This document shows positions 19,923 to 30,829 of a stretch of 64,000 nt of DNA, piece by piece. Under the pieces are notes generated by a model. The model ran no database searches. It was not told the DNA's origin and saw nothing but the letters and a program-made list of their open reading frames with translations. Every line of letters starts with the position of its first letter. Position 1 is the stretch's first letter. Source of the DNA: Erythrobacteraceae bacterium Alg239-R51 (GTDB lineage Bacteria > Pseudomonadota > Alphaproteobacteria > Sphingomonadales > Sphingomonadaceae); the NCBI GenBank assembly GCA_947331495.1, contig CAMZOI010000001.1, positions 2,108,001 to 2,172,000 of the forward strand, in the 5' to 3' direction. The position numbers and the translations under genes were made by a program.

Positions 19923-21383
19923 TCAGGCTTCCACGATATCGGCCACGAACCGGTCGAGGAGGCGGACACCATAGCCCGTCGCCCCCTTGCCCCAGGTCCG
20001 GCCCGGCTTGTCCGACCAGACCATTCCCGCCACATCGACATGTGCCCAGGGCGTACCGTCGGCAATGAACCGCTGGAGGAACTGCGCCGCGGTGATGGAC
20101 CCGGCCCCCTTTCCGCCGATATTCTTCATGTCGGCGATGGGGCTGTCGATCAGCCGGTCGTACGCCTGGCCGATCGGCATGCGCCAGTTCTTGTCTCCCG
20201 TGGCGATGCCGGCCTCGTAAAGATCGCTTGCCAGCTTGTCGTCGTTCGAGAACACGCCGGCATATTCGTGGCCGAGCGCGACGATTATTGCGCCGGTCAG
20301 CGTCGCGAAGTCGATGACCCGGGCGGGCTTGAATTCCTCCTGCGTCCAGTGGAGCGCGTCGGCCAGGACCAGCCGGCCCTCGGCATCGGTATTGAGCACC
20401 TCGATCGTCTGACCGGACATCGACGTCACGACGTCGCCCGGCCGCATTGCCTTGCCGTCGGGCATGTTCTCGACGAGACCCATGACCCCCACCAGATTGG
20501 CTTTCGCCTTACGCCCGACCAATGCCAGCATAGCACCGGCAACGGCACCGGCACCGCCCATGTCCCATTTCATGTCTTCCATGCCTGGGCCGGGCTTGAT
20601 CGAGATGCCGCCGGTATCGAAGGTCACGCCCTTGCCGACAAACGCGGTGGGCGCTTCGCCGGAGGGTCCGCCGTTCCAGCGGATCGCGAGGATGCGCGAT
20701 TCCTTCTCCGAACCGAGGCCCACGCCCAGCAGCGACCCCATGCCAAGCTTTTCCATGTCGGTATCATCGAGCACGATCAGTTCGGCGCCGGTCCCCTCGA
20801 ACCGCTCGCGGCAGCGTTCCACGAAACTGACCGGATAGAGAACATTGGCCGGTTCGGTGATGAGTTCGCGGGTAAACTCGATGCCGGTTGCAAGGTGAAC
20901 CATCTCGTCCCACGCCGCTTCGGCACCTTCGGGGGCGCCGATAACCGTGACCTTGGCGAGGGTTACCTTCTGCTCGTCCTTCATCTTCGTGCGGTAGATG
21001 TCGTAGCGCCAGTTCCTCAGGCGCAGACCCAGCAGCACTGCAGCGACATCATCTTTCGAAAGCGCTCCGCCGGACACGTCGAGAACCAGTTCCTCGTCCC
21101 CGGTGGACTGGTATTTCGCCGCGAGCGCCGCGCCGGCTTTCTCGAGATTCGCCTGACGGCTCTCTTCGGCCAGATCGCCCGCCCCGGCGAGTGCCAGCCG
21201 CAGCACGTGCCCGTCACGTTCCACGAACCCGTCGAAAACCTTGCCTGCCTCTCCGCTGAAGCGCGCCGCCTGCGCGCCTTCGCGCGGTGCGCGTTCGAGA
21301 GTATCGGGCAGCTTGCCCTTCTCGACAACTTGGGCAAGAAGGCGCGCCGACTGCGGACGGGACTGGCTGAACTGAATTTGCAT
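19923..21383 (-). CDS. pepA: cytosolic (leucyl) aminopeptidase, M17 family
   Basis: This 486-residue metallopeptidase removes N-terminal amino acids from peptides. It has an N-terminal regulatory-type domain and the C-terminal catalytic domain with metal ligands in [18 protein letters not shown] and DMGGAGAV, and the family signature [10 protein letters not shown]. The start at 21383 has GGAG upstream and begins [10 protein letters not shown]. It diverges from lptD with a 100-base leader, and leads into the DUF2256 and holC genes 28 bases downstream. Confidence 0.95.
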   Translation of the reverse strand: MQIQFSQSRPQSARLLAQVVEKGKLPDTLERAPREGAQAARFSGEAGKVFDGFVERDGHVLRLALAGAGDLAEESRQANLEKAGAALAAKYQSTGDEELVLDVSGGALSKDDVAAVLLGLRLRNWRYDIYRTKMKDEQKVTLAKVTVIGAPEGAEAAWDEMVHLATGIEFTRELITEPANVLYPVSFVERCRERFEGTGAELIVLDDTDMEKLGMGSLLGVGLGSEKESRILAIRWNGGPSGEAPTAFVGKGVTFDTGGISIKPGPGMEDMKWDMGGAGAVAGAMLALVGRKAKANLVGVMGLVENMPDGKAMRPGDVVTSMSGQTIEVLNTDAEGRLVLADALHWTQEEFKPARVIDFATLTGAIIVALGHEYAGVFSNDDKLASDLYEAGIATGDKNWRMPIGQAYDRLIDSPIADMKNIGGKGAGSITAAQFLQRFIADGTPWAHVDVAGMVWSDKPGRTWGKGATGYGVRLLDRFVADIVEA

Positions 21384-21483
21384 GGGATCTCCAGAGGTAT
21401 CTTCTGATCGAGACGGCACGTCGCGCGTCCGCCCCGCAAGGATGGCGATTGCGATTAGGCGCGGCCGATGCGATAGGCAAGAC

Positions 21484-23895
21484 ATGGTCCCGCCGCCCGA
21501 GACAGCCAGTGCGCCCTGCCGGTCGAGGCGGCGCGGATTTGCAATCGTGGCAAGCGCAGGCGTGCTTTGTCTGGGGTTTCCCGTCGCTGCACAGGACGCG
21601 GCGGACGATGTCGGCAATGTGACCGATCCACAGGGCGAACCGGGCGATCCGCAACCCGATGCACCGTCGGTAAGCACCGCCCCCGAACCGGGCGAAGACC
21701 AACGGACCGAAGACATGCCACCCGGCGATCCCGACACCCGGCTGGAAAGTGAACCAGAGTCGGATGATGCAGACTGGTTGAGCGCGCAGGACATCGACGA
21801 GATCGATTTCGAAGCCGACATTCTCAGCTTCGATTCCGATGCGGACATTATCACGGCCAGCGGAAATGTCGTGTTGCGCAGCGGGGATCGCTCGCTGCGC
21901 GCCGATACGGTCAGCTGGAACCGTTCGACCGGAACGATCATGGCCGACGGGCGGGTGCGTTTCGTCGATGAGAACGGAAACCAGCTCTATTCCGAAAGCA
22001 TCGAACTGACCGACGAGTTCGAAGCTGGCGCGATGGAGGACCTGCTGCTTGCCTTGCGGCAGGGCGGCCGTCTCGCGGCCAATCGCGGCACGCGCGAACC
22101 CGATGGCACGATCACCCTCGACCAGGCCGCGTATACCGGCTGCGAAGTGGTAACCCCCGGCGGATGCCCGAAAGAGCCGAGCTGGCGAATCACCGCCGAA
22201 CGCGTCACCTACGATCCGGACGAAAGCCGCATTCGCTTCCGTGGCGCCTATCTTGAACTGTTCGGCACGCGGATCCTGCCCCTGCCCGGTCTGGCCATAC
22301 GGTCCGATGGCGGGTCGGTGTCCGGCTTTCTGGTGCCGGACCTGCGCATATCGGAAAGCAATGGCGTGGAGGTCAGCGGGAGCTATTTCGTTCGCCTCGC
22401 CGAGAACCGCGACCTGACGCTCAACGGCCATGTCTATACCAAAGCTCCGCCGATGGTATCGGCGCAATGGCGTCACCTGACGGATAAGGGTGCTTACCAG
22501 GTCACCGGCTACGGCACCTATTCGAGACGGATTTCCAGTTTCACCAGCGTTCCGACAAGCGAAAACGATTTTCGCGGTTATCTGTTCGCCAATGGGACGT
22601 TCCAGTTCTCGCCGGAATGGAGCCTGACGGGGTCCGTCCGTGTCGCCAGCGACCGCACGTTCCTGCGTCGCTATGACATCAGCCGCGACGACCGTTTGCG
22701 CTCGATGGTCGATCTCGAACGGATCGACGACAACTCTTATTTCTCTCTAGCCGGATGGGCGACGCAGACATTGCGGCTCAATGCGGTCCAGGGACAGGTG
22801 CCAATGGCGCTACCCGTCATGGATTTTCGTTACCGGTTCGACGAACCGGCGCTGGGCGGTCAGGTCGAATTGCAGGCCAACACCCTGGCTATCACGCGGG
22901 ACGTCGGCCAGGATACACAACGCGCCTTCGCCCGCGCGCAATGGGACCTGTCGCGCATCACCGCCTTGGGACAGGTCGTGACGCTGACCGGCCTGGTTCG
23001 GGGCGACGTCTATCATTCGGACGAGAATTTCCTGACCGAGACGGCGTCCTACCGCGGCAATCCGGGCTGGCAAGCGCGCGGGGTGGCGCTGGGTGCGCTC
23101 GATGTCGAATGGCCACTGGTCGGGGAATTGTTCGGAGGGACGCAGGTGCTGACCCCGCGTGTCCAGTTCGTCGCCACGCCGCCGATCCGCAACCTCGCGA
23201 TCCCGAACGAGGATGCCCGGGCGATCGATCTGGAGGATTCGAACCTTTTCGCCCTCAACCGCTTTCCAGGTTACGACCGGGTGGAAGACGGCGCGCGAGT
23301 GACTTACGGGTTCGACTGGAAGCTTCTAATCCCCGACTGGGAAGTGAACACCACCATCGGCCAGTCCTATCGTCTCGACACTGACCGGGACATTTTCCCC
23401 GACGGAACCGGTCTGTCGGAACGCGTGTCCGACATCGTCGGGCGAACCCAGGTGCGGTACCGGGATTTCGTCAAGTTCACACATCGCTACCGATTGGACA
23501 AGGACAGTCTTGCCGTGCGCCGCAACGAAATCGACGCGACGGTCGGATCGCGGCGGACCTATGCCGAAATCGGTTATCTCAGACTGAACCGCGATATTGC
23601 AATGGTCGAGGATTTGCAGGACCGCGAGGAATTTCGCGGTGCGGTGCGGGTGGCATTTGCCAATTACTGGTCGGTTTTCGGCTCGGGTGTGGTCAATCTC
23701 ACCAATCGCGACGAGGATCCGACCTTCATTTCCGATGGCTTCGAGCCCATCCGCACCCGCCTTGGCGTCGCCTACCAGGACGATTGCCTCGAAATGGGGG
23801 TGACCTGGCGCCGTGATTACGTGACCTCGGGCGATGCCGAGCGGGGCGACACCTTCCAGTTCTATTTCAGTCTGCGCAATCTGGGGTTCCGCTGA
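21484..23895 (+). CDS. lptD: LPS-assembly protein LptD
   Basis: This 803-residue outer-membrane protein receives lipopolysaccharide from LptA and inserts it into the outer leaflet. After a signal peptide (GVLCLGFPVAAQ) comes an acidic linker, then an LptA-like domain (DILSFDSDADIITASGNVVL) and a long C-terminal beta-barrel with alternating strands. Cysteines are few (CEVVTPGGCPK and one near the end). ATG 21484 has AGG upstream; the frame is open to 21382 but that part is less like a signal. It starts a run with surA, pdxA and rsmA. Confidence 0.92.
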   Translation: MVPPPETASAPCRSRRRGFAIVASAGVLCLGFPVAAQDAADDVGNVTDPQGEPGDPQPDAPSVSTAPEPGEDQRTEDMPPGDPDTRLESEPESDDADWLSAQDIDEIDFEADILSFDSDADIITASGNVVLRSGDRSLRADTVSWNRSTGTIMADGRVRFVDENGNQLYSESIELTDEFEAGAMEDLLLALRQGGRLAANRGTREPDGTITLDQAAYTGCEVVTPGGCPKEPSWRITAERVTYDPDESRIRFRGAYLELFGTRILPLPGLAIRSDGGSVSGFLVPDLRISESNGVEVSGSYFVRLAENRDLTLNGHVYTKAPPMVSAQWRHLTDKGAYQVTGYGTYSRRISSFTSVPTSENDFRGYLFANGTFQFSPEWSLTGSVRVASDRTFLRRYDISRDDRLRSMVDLERIDDNSYFSLAGWATQTLRLNAVQGQVPMALPVMDFRYRFDEPALGGQVELQANTLAITRDVGQDTQRAFARAQWDLSRITALGQVVTLTGLVRGDVYHSDENFLTETASYRGNPGWQARGVALGALDVEWPLVGELFGGTQVLTPRVQFVATPPIRNLAIPNEDARAIDLEDSNLFALNRFPGYDRVEDGARVTYGFDWKLLIPDWEVNTTIGQSYRLDTDRDIFPDGTGLSERVSDIVGRTQVRYRDFVKFTHRYRLDKDSLAVRRNEIDATVGSRRTYAEIGYLRLNRDIAMVEDLQDREEFRGAVRVAFANYWSVFGSGVVNLTNRDEDPTFISDGFEPIRTRLGVAYQDDCLEMGVTWRRDYVTSGDAERGDTFQFYFSLRNLGFR

Positions 23896-23997
23896 GCGTA
23901 CCCGTTGGCATCCTGGTGCAAAACGGCTATCCGCCGGGCGCAATCAGCTATGGTTAAGCCGCGCGGCGGCACAGCCATGGTCTTACGGGTGCACACC

Positions 23998-25368
23998 ATG
24001 CACTGCAAATGGACAGCCAATGTGACTTCAAACCCGATTTCCAGACTGCTTTCGATCGCCGCTGCCTGCGGTCTTGCCTGCGCCCCCGTGGCGCTGCAAG
24101 CGCAGGCGGTCATCCCGTCAGACGATCCGCTGAACATCCCGGCCGACGTGAACATTCTGGGCGACAGCAATCCGAACGTCCGCAAGGCAACAGCCGTGGT
24201 GAACGGCTCGGTCATTACCGGCACCGATGTCGATCAGCGAACTGCGCTACTGGTGGCGGCCAACGAGCAGGAAATCTTGCCGGAGGAACTGGACCGCGTG
24301 AAAATGCAGGTCCTGCGCAATCTGATCGACGAGACACTGCAGATACAGGCGGCCGAGGCGCAGGAAATCGTCGTCGAACAGGCGCAGATCGAACAGCGCT
24401 ACGCGCAATTGGCAGCTCAGAATTTTTCGCAGCAACCATCTGCCATGGATGAATATCTGGCTTCGATCGGCTCGTCGCCGAACTCGCTCAAGCGGCAGAT
24501 CAAGGGTGAACTGGCCTGGCAGAACCTGCTGCGCCGCAATGTGGCGCCGTTCGTCAACGTGTCCAGCGATGAAGTGAACGAACTGATCGAGCGGCTTGAG
24601 GCCTCGCGGGGAACGGAAGAATACCGTCTCGGCGAAATCTATCTTTCGGCCACGCCCGAAAGCGCAGCCCAGGTCGAAGCCAATGCCCGCAGGATCGTAG
24701 AGCAGTTGCAGCAAGGCGGCAGCTTCGTTGCCTATGCGCGCCAGTTCTCCGAGGCATCGACCGCGGCGGTAGGCGGCGACCTTGGCTGGATCCAGCTCGG
24801 CCAGCTCAAGAATGCCGATCTCGAAGCCGTGGCAAGTCAGATGACGCCCGGTCAACTCGTCGGACCCGTACCGATCCCGGGCGGCTATTCGATCCTTTAT
24901 CTGATCGACAAGCGGCAAGTGCTGATGGCCGATCCGCGTGATGCGCTGCTCTCGCTCAAGCAGATCCAGCTCGATTTTCCTGAAACCATGCCCGTCGAAC
25001 AGCGCGAGGCGCGGTTGCAGACCTTCGTGACCGGGGTGCAGGAAATTCGCGGTTGCGGCGATGCCGAAAACGCAGCTGCCGCACTGAACGCGTCGGTCGT
25101 GACGAACGACCAGATTCGTGTCCGTTCGCTGCCGGATGCCTTGCAGAACATCGTGTTGCAACTCCAGGTCGGGCAAGTCACGCCGCCATTCGGTTCGCTG
25201 GACGACAATATCCGCGTGCTGATGTTGTGCGGCCGCGACGATCCCGAGGTCGCGCAGGGCCCGAATTTCGACCAGCTGATGGGCGAGCTCGAGGAAGAGC
25301 GGATCGGCAAACGCGCGCAGCGTTACCTGCGCGATCTGCGCAACGACGCCTATATCGAGTATAACTGA
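23998..25368 (+). CDS. surA: periplasmic chaperone/peptidyl-prolyl isomerase SurA
   Basis: This protein of about 456 residues is a SurA-type chaperone for outer-membrane proteins; LptD is one of its known clients in enterobacteria. It has a signal peptide (LLSIAAACGLACAPVALQAQ), an N-terminal chaperone domain starting ATAVVNGSVITGTDVDQRTALL, and a parvulin domain with YRLGEIYLSA, FVAYARQFSEAS, GGDLGWIQLG and LYLIDKR. The start is uncertain: ATG 23998 or the GTG at 24022, which would give a typical 29-residue signal. The C-terminal part is shorter than in enterobacteria and holds one clear parvulin unit. Confidence 0.88.
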   Translation: MHCKWTANVTSNPISRLLSIAAACGLACAPVALQAQAVIPSDDPLNIPADVNILGDSNPNVRKATAVVNGSVITGTDVDQRTALLVAANEQEILPEELDRVKMQVLRNLIDETLQIQAAEAQEIVVEQAQIEQRYAQLAAQNFSQQPSAMDEYLASIGSSPNSLKRQIKGELAWQNLLRRNVAPFVNVSSDEVNELIERLEASRGTEEYRLGEIYLSATPESAAQVEANARRIVEQLQQGGSFVAYARQFSEASTAAVGGDLGWIQLGQLKNADLEAVASQMTPGQLVGPVPIPGGYSILYLIDKRQVLMADPRDALLSLKQIQLDFPETMPVEQREARLQTFVTGVQEIRGCGDAENAAAALNASVVTNDQIRVRSLPDALQNIVLQLQVGQVTPPFGSLDDNIRVLMLCGRDDPEVAQGPNFDQLMGELEEERIGKRAQRYLRDLRNDAYIEYN

Positions 25369-25376
25369 CGCATCCG

Positions 25377-26375
25377 ATGGCTCCCCTTGCCGTATCGATA
25401 GGCGATCCGGCGGGGATCGGGCCCGAGATCATCGTTCGAAGCTGGGCGCGCCGCCGGGAATCCGGTTTCGCGCCCTTTTTCGTGGTCGGCGGCGAGCGAG
25501 TGCTGGGCGAAGCTGCCGAACGGATGGGCGTTGCGTGCCCGACCATAGGGATCGGCACACCCGGAGAAGCGGGCGGGGTTTTCGATGGCGCGCTCCCGGT
25601 CCTTTGCTGCGCGGACGTGGAGTACGTGCCCGGCCAGCCTGACGAGCGCGGGGCGGCGCTGGCGCTGCAATCGCTGGCCGAAGCAACCCGTTGTGCATTG
25701 TTGAACGAAGCAGCGGCGATCGTCACTGCGCCGGTGGGCAAGGCGCAGCTTGCTCGCGTAGGCTTCGAATATCCCGGACAGACGGAATTTCTCGCCGAAG
25801 CTTGCGGCTTGTCGGCAGATCAGGCGGTGATGATGCTGGCGGGGCCAAGCCTGCGGACCGTGCCCGTGACCGTTCACTGTGCGTTGTCCGAAGTGTCCGG
25901 TCGACTGACCACTGGCCTGATTGTCGATCGAGCACGGATAACCGCAGACGCCCTGCGTGAAGATTTCGGTATTGCGACCCCGCGGATCGCCATCGCCGGG
26001 CTTAACCCGCACGCCGGCGAAGGTGGACGCTTCGGCAATGAGGAGCGCGACATCATCGCACCCGCAGTAGAACTCCTCGCGACCATGGGCATCGCTGCAA
26101 CCGGCCCCCACCCTGCCGACGCGTTGTTCACGCCGCGAGCGCGCAAGACCTACGACGTGGCGCTCGCCATGTATCACGATCAGGCGCTGGTGCCGCTCAA
26201 GGCGCTTGATTTCGACGAGGGAGTCAACGTCACGCTCGGCCTGCCGATCGTGCGTACCAGCCCGGATCACGGCACCGCGTTCGATATCGCTGGCAAGGGA
26301 CTGGCTGACCCGGGCGCAATGATCGCCGCGCTGGAGATGGCGAGCGCGATTGCTCGTCAGCGCTCCGATGGGTGA
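25377..26375 (+). CDS. pdxA: 4-hydroxythreonine-4-phosphate dehydrogenase
   Basis: This 332-residue enzyme works in pyridoxal 5'-phosphate synthesis. It oxidises 4-phosphohydroxy-threonine with NAD. Visible motifs are SIGDPAGIGPEI at the start, ITAPVGKAQL-like (IVTAPVGKAQLARVGF), GLNPHAGEGGRFG and AMYHDQALVPLKAL, with metal-binding histidines. It lies 8 bases after surA and overlaps rsmA by 8 bases, so the cluster is one operon. Confidence 0.96.
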   Translation: MAPLAVSIGDPAGIGPEIIVRSWARRRESGFAPFFVVGGERVLGEAAERMGVACPTIGIGTPGEAGGVFDGALPVLCCADVEYVPGQPDERGAALALQSLAEATRCALLNEAAAIVTAPVGKAQLARVGFEYPGQTEFLAEACGLSADQAVMMLAGPSLRTVPVTVHCALSEVSGRLTTGLIVDRARITADALREDFGIATPRIAIAGLNPHAGEGGRFGNEERDIIAPAVELLATMGIAATGPHPADALFTPRARKTYDVALAMYHDQALVPLKALDFDEGVNVTLGLPIVRTSPDHGTAFDIAGKGLADPGAMIAALEMASAIARQRSDG

Positions 26376-27189
26376 GCTGCCGCCCTTACGCGAAATTATC
26401 GCCCGTCACGGCCTCAGCGCGAGCAAGGCACTGGGCCAGAATTTTCTGCTCGATGAACAATTGCTCGACCGCATTGCCGCAATCCCGGGCGATTTGAACG
26501 GCAAGCAGGTACTCGAAATCGGCCCCGGACCCGGCGGTCTGACCCGCGCTCTCCTGCGTGCCGGAGCGCGGGTGACTGCGATCGAAATGGACACGCGCTG
26601 TCTTCCAGCCTTGGCGGAACTGGGCGAGACCTATCCCGGAAAACTGCGTGTGGTGCACGGCGATGCGCTCAAGCTTCACCACGGCGAACTGATGGGAAGC
26701 GAACCCTTCGCTATCCTTTCCAACCTGCCCTACAATGTCGGCACCGCGCTGTTCGTGCGCTGGCTCGGCGGCGAAGACTGGCCGCCGCTCTGGACGAGCC
26801 TCACGCTGATGTTCCAGCAGGAGGTCGCCCAGCGCATCGTAGCGCAGCCCAATACCTCGGCTTACGGGCGGCTCGCGGTGCTCGCCCAGTGGCGCGGCTA
26901 TGCGAAGTTGGCAATGAAAGTCCACCGCAGTGCCTTCACTCCCCCGCCCAAGGTCATGAGCGCCGTCGTCCATGTCGAACCTGTCGCCATGCCCGAAAGC
27001 GTCTCCGCGCGAACACTCGAACGCCTTACCGAAGCCGCCTTCGGACAGAGGCGCAAGATGTTGCGCCAGAGTCTCAAAGGCATGTCCGGCGCAGTGGAGA
27101 CAATGGCGGAACTGGGTATCGATCCTCAACGGCGGGCCGAAACCCTGACCGTCGCCGAGTTCGTGGAACTGGCGCGCGAATTATCGTGA
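26368..27189 (+). CDS. rsmA: 16S rRNA dimethyladenosine transferase
   Basis: This 273-residue enzyme (KsgA) dimethylates the two adjacent adenines near the 3' end of 16S rRNA during 30S assembly. It shows KALGQNFLLDEQ, the SAM-binding VLEIGPGPGGLTRALL, and the catalytic motif LSNLPYNVGTALF. The C-terminal helical domain (FGQRRKMLRQSLKG) is conserved. I chose ATG 26368 over an earlier in-frame TTG at 26350 because it starts close to the family N-terminus. It overlaps the end of pdxA by 8 bases and ends the lptD cluster. Confidence 0.96.
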   Translation: MGELPPLREIIARHGLSASKALGQNFLLDEQLLDRIAAIPGDLNGKQVLEIGPGPGGLTRALLRAGARVTAIEMDTRCLPALAELGETYPGKLRVVHGDALKLHHGELMGSEPFAILSNLPYNVGTALFVRWLGGEDWPPLWTSLTLMFQQEVAQRIVAQPNTSAYGRLAVLAQWRGYAKLAMKVHRSAFTPPPKVMSAVVHVEPVAMPESVSARTLERLTEAAFGQRRKMLRQSLKGMSGAVETMAELGIDPQRRAETLTVAEFVELARELS

Positions 27190-27225
27190 CATTCCCCCGG
27201 GAGGGCGGCGTTCGGCCCGAACGGC

Positions 27226-28482
27226 TTACCTGCTGCTCGGCCCGCTCCGACCGCCATCCGCGGAAGGCGGCTTGATCTCCATCGGCGCCATCCGCCAGAC
27301 AGCGCCCTTACCGTCACCGCGATCGTTGGTCAGCAGATAGATCGCCCCATCCGGTCCCTGTTCCACTTCACGGATACGGGTGTTGAAGGGAAGAAACTGC
27401 GTATCGGCAACGCGGCCATTCTCCATGTCGACCCGCTCTACGCCGCCGGCGGACAGCGCTCCGAAGAGGATATCGCCGCGCCAGTCAGGAAACAGGTCGC
27501 CGGTATAGACGACCATTCCTGCGGGCGAGCGGACCGGGCTCCAATGATGAACCGCGTCCTCGAAATCGGGAAACTCGGTCGGGTCGGGTATATTGACCCC
27601 GTTGTAGTTGATGCCCCAGCTCACCACGGGCCAGCCGTAATTCGCGCCGCCCTGGATCGCGTTCAGTTCATCGCCGCCCAGCGGCCCCATTTCCATGACC
27701 CATAGCTGACCGGTTTCAGGGTTCAGGGCCGCCGCCTCGATGTTGCGATGGCCGTAGGACCATATTGCCTCGTCCGCTCCGCTACGGCCGACGAAGGGAT
27801 TGTCGCGAGGGATCGAGCCATCATCGTTGATCCGGATGACGGTCCCGAGCGTGTTCGACAGATCCTGCGCCGGGCCGAACTTGAAGCGCTCGCCAAGCGT
27901 CAGAAACAGCGTATCATCGTCCTCGAACACGATGCGGTTGCCGAAGTGGTTCGGACCTTCGACCTTTTCCTGCCGCCAGATGACTTCGAACCCTTCGATC
28001 CGGTCATCCATCAGCCGGCCCCGGCCCAGTGCGGTACCCGCGCTCCCCCCGTCGCCCGGTTCGGCAAAGGCGAGGTAGACCATGCGGTTCTCTGCAAAGC
28101 GTGGATGCAGGGCTACGTCCATCAGGCCGCCCTGCCCCTGTGCGAACACGCTGGGTGTCCCTCCGACGGGTCTCGAAACCATTCCATCGGGCGAAACGAT
28201 GACCAGGTCGCCCGGCAGTTCGGTCACCAGCATGCGCCCGTCCGGAAGGAATGTCATTCCCCAGGGCGTGTCCAGACCGTCCGCAATCTCGGTCACTGCG
28301 AGGGCGACATCGCCCGTATGGACCGATTCGACCTGCTTCTGCTGATGCGCGGCGGCGGGAACAGCGGCAGCCGAGAGAAGAAACAACGGCAGCAGAGCCG
28401 AACGGCTCGCGCGGGCTACGTCAAACAAACGCTCGCCCCAACCGATGTACCCCTTTGCACTTGCAGATCGACGCTCCAGCAT
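27226..28482 (-). CDS. exported PQQ-dependent sugar dehydrogenase-like protein
   Basis: This 418-residue protein is a soluble glucose dehydrogenase-like (GSDH/YliI) beta-propeller. The signal sequence ends AAAVPAAAHQQ. Propeller features include GLDTPWGMTFLPDGRMLVTE, GQGGLMDVALHPRFAENRMVYL, LGTVIRINDDGSIPRDNPF and NYGWPVVSWG. Relatives oxidise aldoses in the periplasm with PQQ as cofactor; the substrate here is unknown. GGGAAAAGAG precedes ATG 28482, which I prefer to an ATG at 28554. It stands alone, leftward, after glcB. Confidence 0.88.
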   Translation of the reverse strand: MLERRSASAKGYIGWGERLFDVARASRSALLPLFLLSAAAVPAAAHQQKQVESVHTGDVALAVTEIADGLDTPWGMTFLPDGRMLVTELPGDLVIVSPDGMVSRPVGGTPSVFAQGQGGLMDVALHPRFAENRMVYLAFAEPGDGGSAGTALGRGRLMDDRIEGFEVIWRQEKVEGPNHFGNRIVFEDDDTLFLTLGERFKFGPAQDLSNTLGTVIRINDDGSIPRDNPFVGRSGADEAIWSYGHRNIEAAALNPETGQLWVMEMGPLGGDELNAIQGGANYGWPVVSWGINYNGVNIPDPTEFPDFEDAVHHWSPVRSPAGMVVYTGDLFPDWRGDILFGALSAGGVERVDMENGRVADTQFLPFNTRIREVEQGPDGAIYLLTNDRGDGKGAVWRMAPMEIKPPSADGGRSGPSSR

Positions 28483-28604
28483 ATCTCTTTTCCCATGCGA
28501 ACAAACCGGTGACGATGACCGATATGCTACCGGCCTTCCAAGCTTGAACCGCACCGATGGAACTAAGTTCCATCATTTCAACAGGAAGCGCCGCCGGAGC
28601 GAGC

Positions 28605-30701
28605 TTAGCCGGCGGTTTTCTTCTTTCGCCGCCATTCGTGCAGCAGCGGCTCGGTATAGCCGCTCGGCTGCTCGACACCCTTGAAGATCAGATCCTTCGC
28701 GGCGCTGAACGCGGGGCCATTCTCGTTCTCGAGCAGCGGTTCGTAGAACGGGTCGCCCGCATTCTGTTCGTCCACCTTGGCCGCCATCCGGCGCAGGCTG
28801 TCCATCACCTGTTCTTCGGAAATCACCCCGTGTAGCAGCCAGTTGGCGATGTGCTGGCTCGAGATGCGCAAGGTCGCCCGGTCTTCCATCAGACCGACGT
28901 CGTTGATGTCGGGTACCTTAGAGCAACCGACCCCGGCATCAATCCAGCGCACGACATAGCCGAGCAGGCCCTGGCAATTGTTGTCGAGCTCTTCGCGGAT
29001 TTCTTCGTCCGACCAGTTGGTCCGGTCCGCCAGCGGGATTGTCAGCAGTTCGTCCAGCTTGGCTGCGTCCGGCAGACCCTTCTGGATCTCGAACACGTCC
29101 TCGCGGTGATAGTGGATCGCATGCAGCGTCGCGGCGGTCGGGCTAGGCACCCACGCGGTGTTGGCCCCGGCGCGCAGATGGCCGATCTTGTCGATCATCA
29201 TCTGCCCCATCAGGTCGGGCGCAGCCCACATACCCTTGCCGATCTGTGCCCGCCCCGAAAGGCCATGGGCGAGCCCGATGCCGACATTGCGCGCCTCGTA
29301 GGCGTTCAGCCAGGCCGAGCTCTTCATCTCGCCCTTGCGCTTCATCGGCCCGGCCCGCATCGAGGTGTGGATCTCGTCACCCGTCCGGTCGAGAAAGCCG
29401 GTGTTGATGAACACGATCCGGTCCTTCACCGCATGGATGCAGGCGCCAAGGTTCGCGCTGGTGCGCCGCTCCTCGTCCATCACGCCAACCTTGATCGTAT
29501 GGCGCGGCAGGCCGAGCAGATCTTCCACCGCGTCGAACAGATCGTTGGTGAAGGCGCATTCCTCCGGCCCGTGCATCTTTGGCTTGACGATGTAGATGCT
29601 GCCGCAGCGCGAATTGCCGTATTTGCCGAGGCCTGCCACGTCGTGCGCGCCGATGGCCGAGGTGACGACCGCATCGAGAATGCCTTCGGGAATTTCCTTC
29701 CCGTCCCAGTGCATCGCCGGGTTCGTCATCAGGTGTCCGACATTGCGCACGAACATCAGGCTGCGACCGGGTAGGGTGAGGCGGGTGCCGCCCGCGTCGG
29801 TGAATCTCACGTCGTCTGCCAGTTCGCGGGTTACGGTACGACCGCCCTTTTCGAAACTTTCGGCCAGATCGCCGCGCATGATGCCGAGCCAGTTGCGATA
29901 GGCGACCAGCTTGTCCTCGGCATCAACCGCCGCGACCGAATCCTCGCAATCCGCGATGGTCGTCAGCGCCGCTTCCATGACGATGTCCGCAATCCCGAGC
30001 CGATCCGTGCTACCGACCTGGCTGTCGGGATCGACGACCAGTTCGATATGCAGACCGTTGTTCCTGAACAGCGGCCCGCGCTGGGTTTTGCCCACGCGCT
30101 GCGACGGATCGCGCAAGTTCATTTCGTCGAGACTGGCAAGGTCGGCCCAGCTGCCATCGGCCAAGGGCAGGATCTCGTCGAGCAGTTCGCGTCCGCGGGC
30201 AATCACCGCGGCGCCGCGATCCTGATCGTATCCACCCGGCCGCGCGGGCGGCGCATCGAGTGCGTCGGTCCCGTAGAGCGCGTCATACAGGCTGCCCCAG
30301 CGCGCATTGGCGGCATTCAGCAGGAAGCGCGCATTGAGGATCGGCACCACCAGTTGCGGCCCGGCCATGGTGGCAATCTCGGCATCGACATTCTCGGTGC
30401 CGATGGTGAATTTCGCTGGTTCGGGGACGAGATAGCCGATCTCCTCCAGGAAGGAGCGGTAGGCCTTTGCATCGTGCGATCGGCCGGCATGTTCGGTGTG
30501 CCACGCGTCGATCTTCGCCTGCAATTCCTCGCGCTTGTCGAGCAATGCGCGGTTGCGCGGAGCGAATGCGCCCAGCAATTCGGCGAAGCCTTCCCAGAAC
30601 GTCCCGGCATCGCGGCCAAGCGGGGCCAGCACTTCGTTTTCGATGAATTCGGCGAGCCTGGGATCCGCCTCGATACCGGCGCGCGTTACGTAGTCTGGCA
30701 T
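28605..30701 (-). CDS. glcB: malate synthase G
   Basis: This 698-residue cytosolic enzyme condenses glyoxylate with acetyl-CoA to malate in the glyoxylate bypass. The single-chain G form is recognised by length and by [20 protein letters not shown], the [20 protein letters not shown] stretch, and [17 protein letters not shown]. The N-terminus [20 protein letters not shown] is also typical. The gene is leftward and alone, diverging from the M20-astA-astB operon across a 128-base gap that should hold both promoters. The C-terminus is lysine- and arginine-rich. Confidence 0.97.
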   Translation of the reverse strand: MPDYVTRAGIEADPRLAEFIENEVLAPLGRDAGTFWEGFAELLGAFAPRNRALLDKREELQAKIDAWHTEHAGRSHDAKAYRSFLEEIGYLVPEPAKFTIGTENVDAEIATMAGPQLVVPILNARFLLNAANARWGSLYDALYGTDALDAPPARPGGYDQDRGAAVIARGRELLDEILPLADGSWADLASLDEMNLRDPSQRVGKTQRGPLFRNNGLHIELVVDPDSQVGSTDRLGIADIVMEAALTTIADCEDSVAAVDAEDKLVAYRNWLGIMRGDLAESFEKGGRTVTRELADDVRFTDAGGTRLTLPGRSLMFVRNVGHLMTNPAMHWDGKEIPEGILDAVVTSAIGAHDVAGLGKYGNSRCGSIYIVKPKMHGPEECAFTNDLFDAVEDLLGLPRHTIKVGVMDEERRTSANLGACIHAVKDRIVFINTGFLDRTGDEIHTSMRAGPMKRKGEMKSSAWLNAYEARNVGIGLAHGLSGRAQIGKGMWAAPDLMGQMMIDKIGHLRAGANTAWVPSPTAATLHAIHYHREDVFEIQKGLPDAAKLDELLTIPLADRTNWSDEEIREELDNNCQGLLGYVVRWIDAGVGCSKVPDINDVGLMEDRATLRISSQHIANWLLHGVISEEQVMDSLRRMAAKVDEQNAGDPFYEPLLENENGPAFSAAKDLIFKGVEQPSGYTEPLLHEWRRKKKTAG

Positions 30702-30829
30702 GGAACTCCTCTAGGATTAACGATTGGACAATGTCGGCCGGGGAGGAGCAGGCGTCGCTATGGCGTTGCCGGTCGGCGAATGCAAGACGGGGTGGACTTG
30801 ACACGCGCGGAAGGTAGAGACCGTTGCCG

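Noticed and set aside
28591..28619. CCGCCGG/CCGGCGG hairpin followed by TTTTC
   Set aside because: It has the T run on the plus strand, where no gene ends, and overlaps the glcB stop; probably chance in GC-rich sequence.
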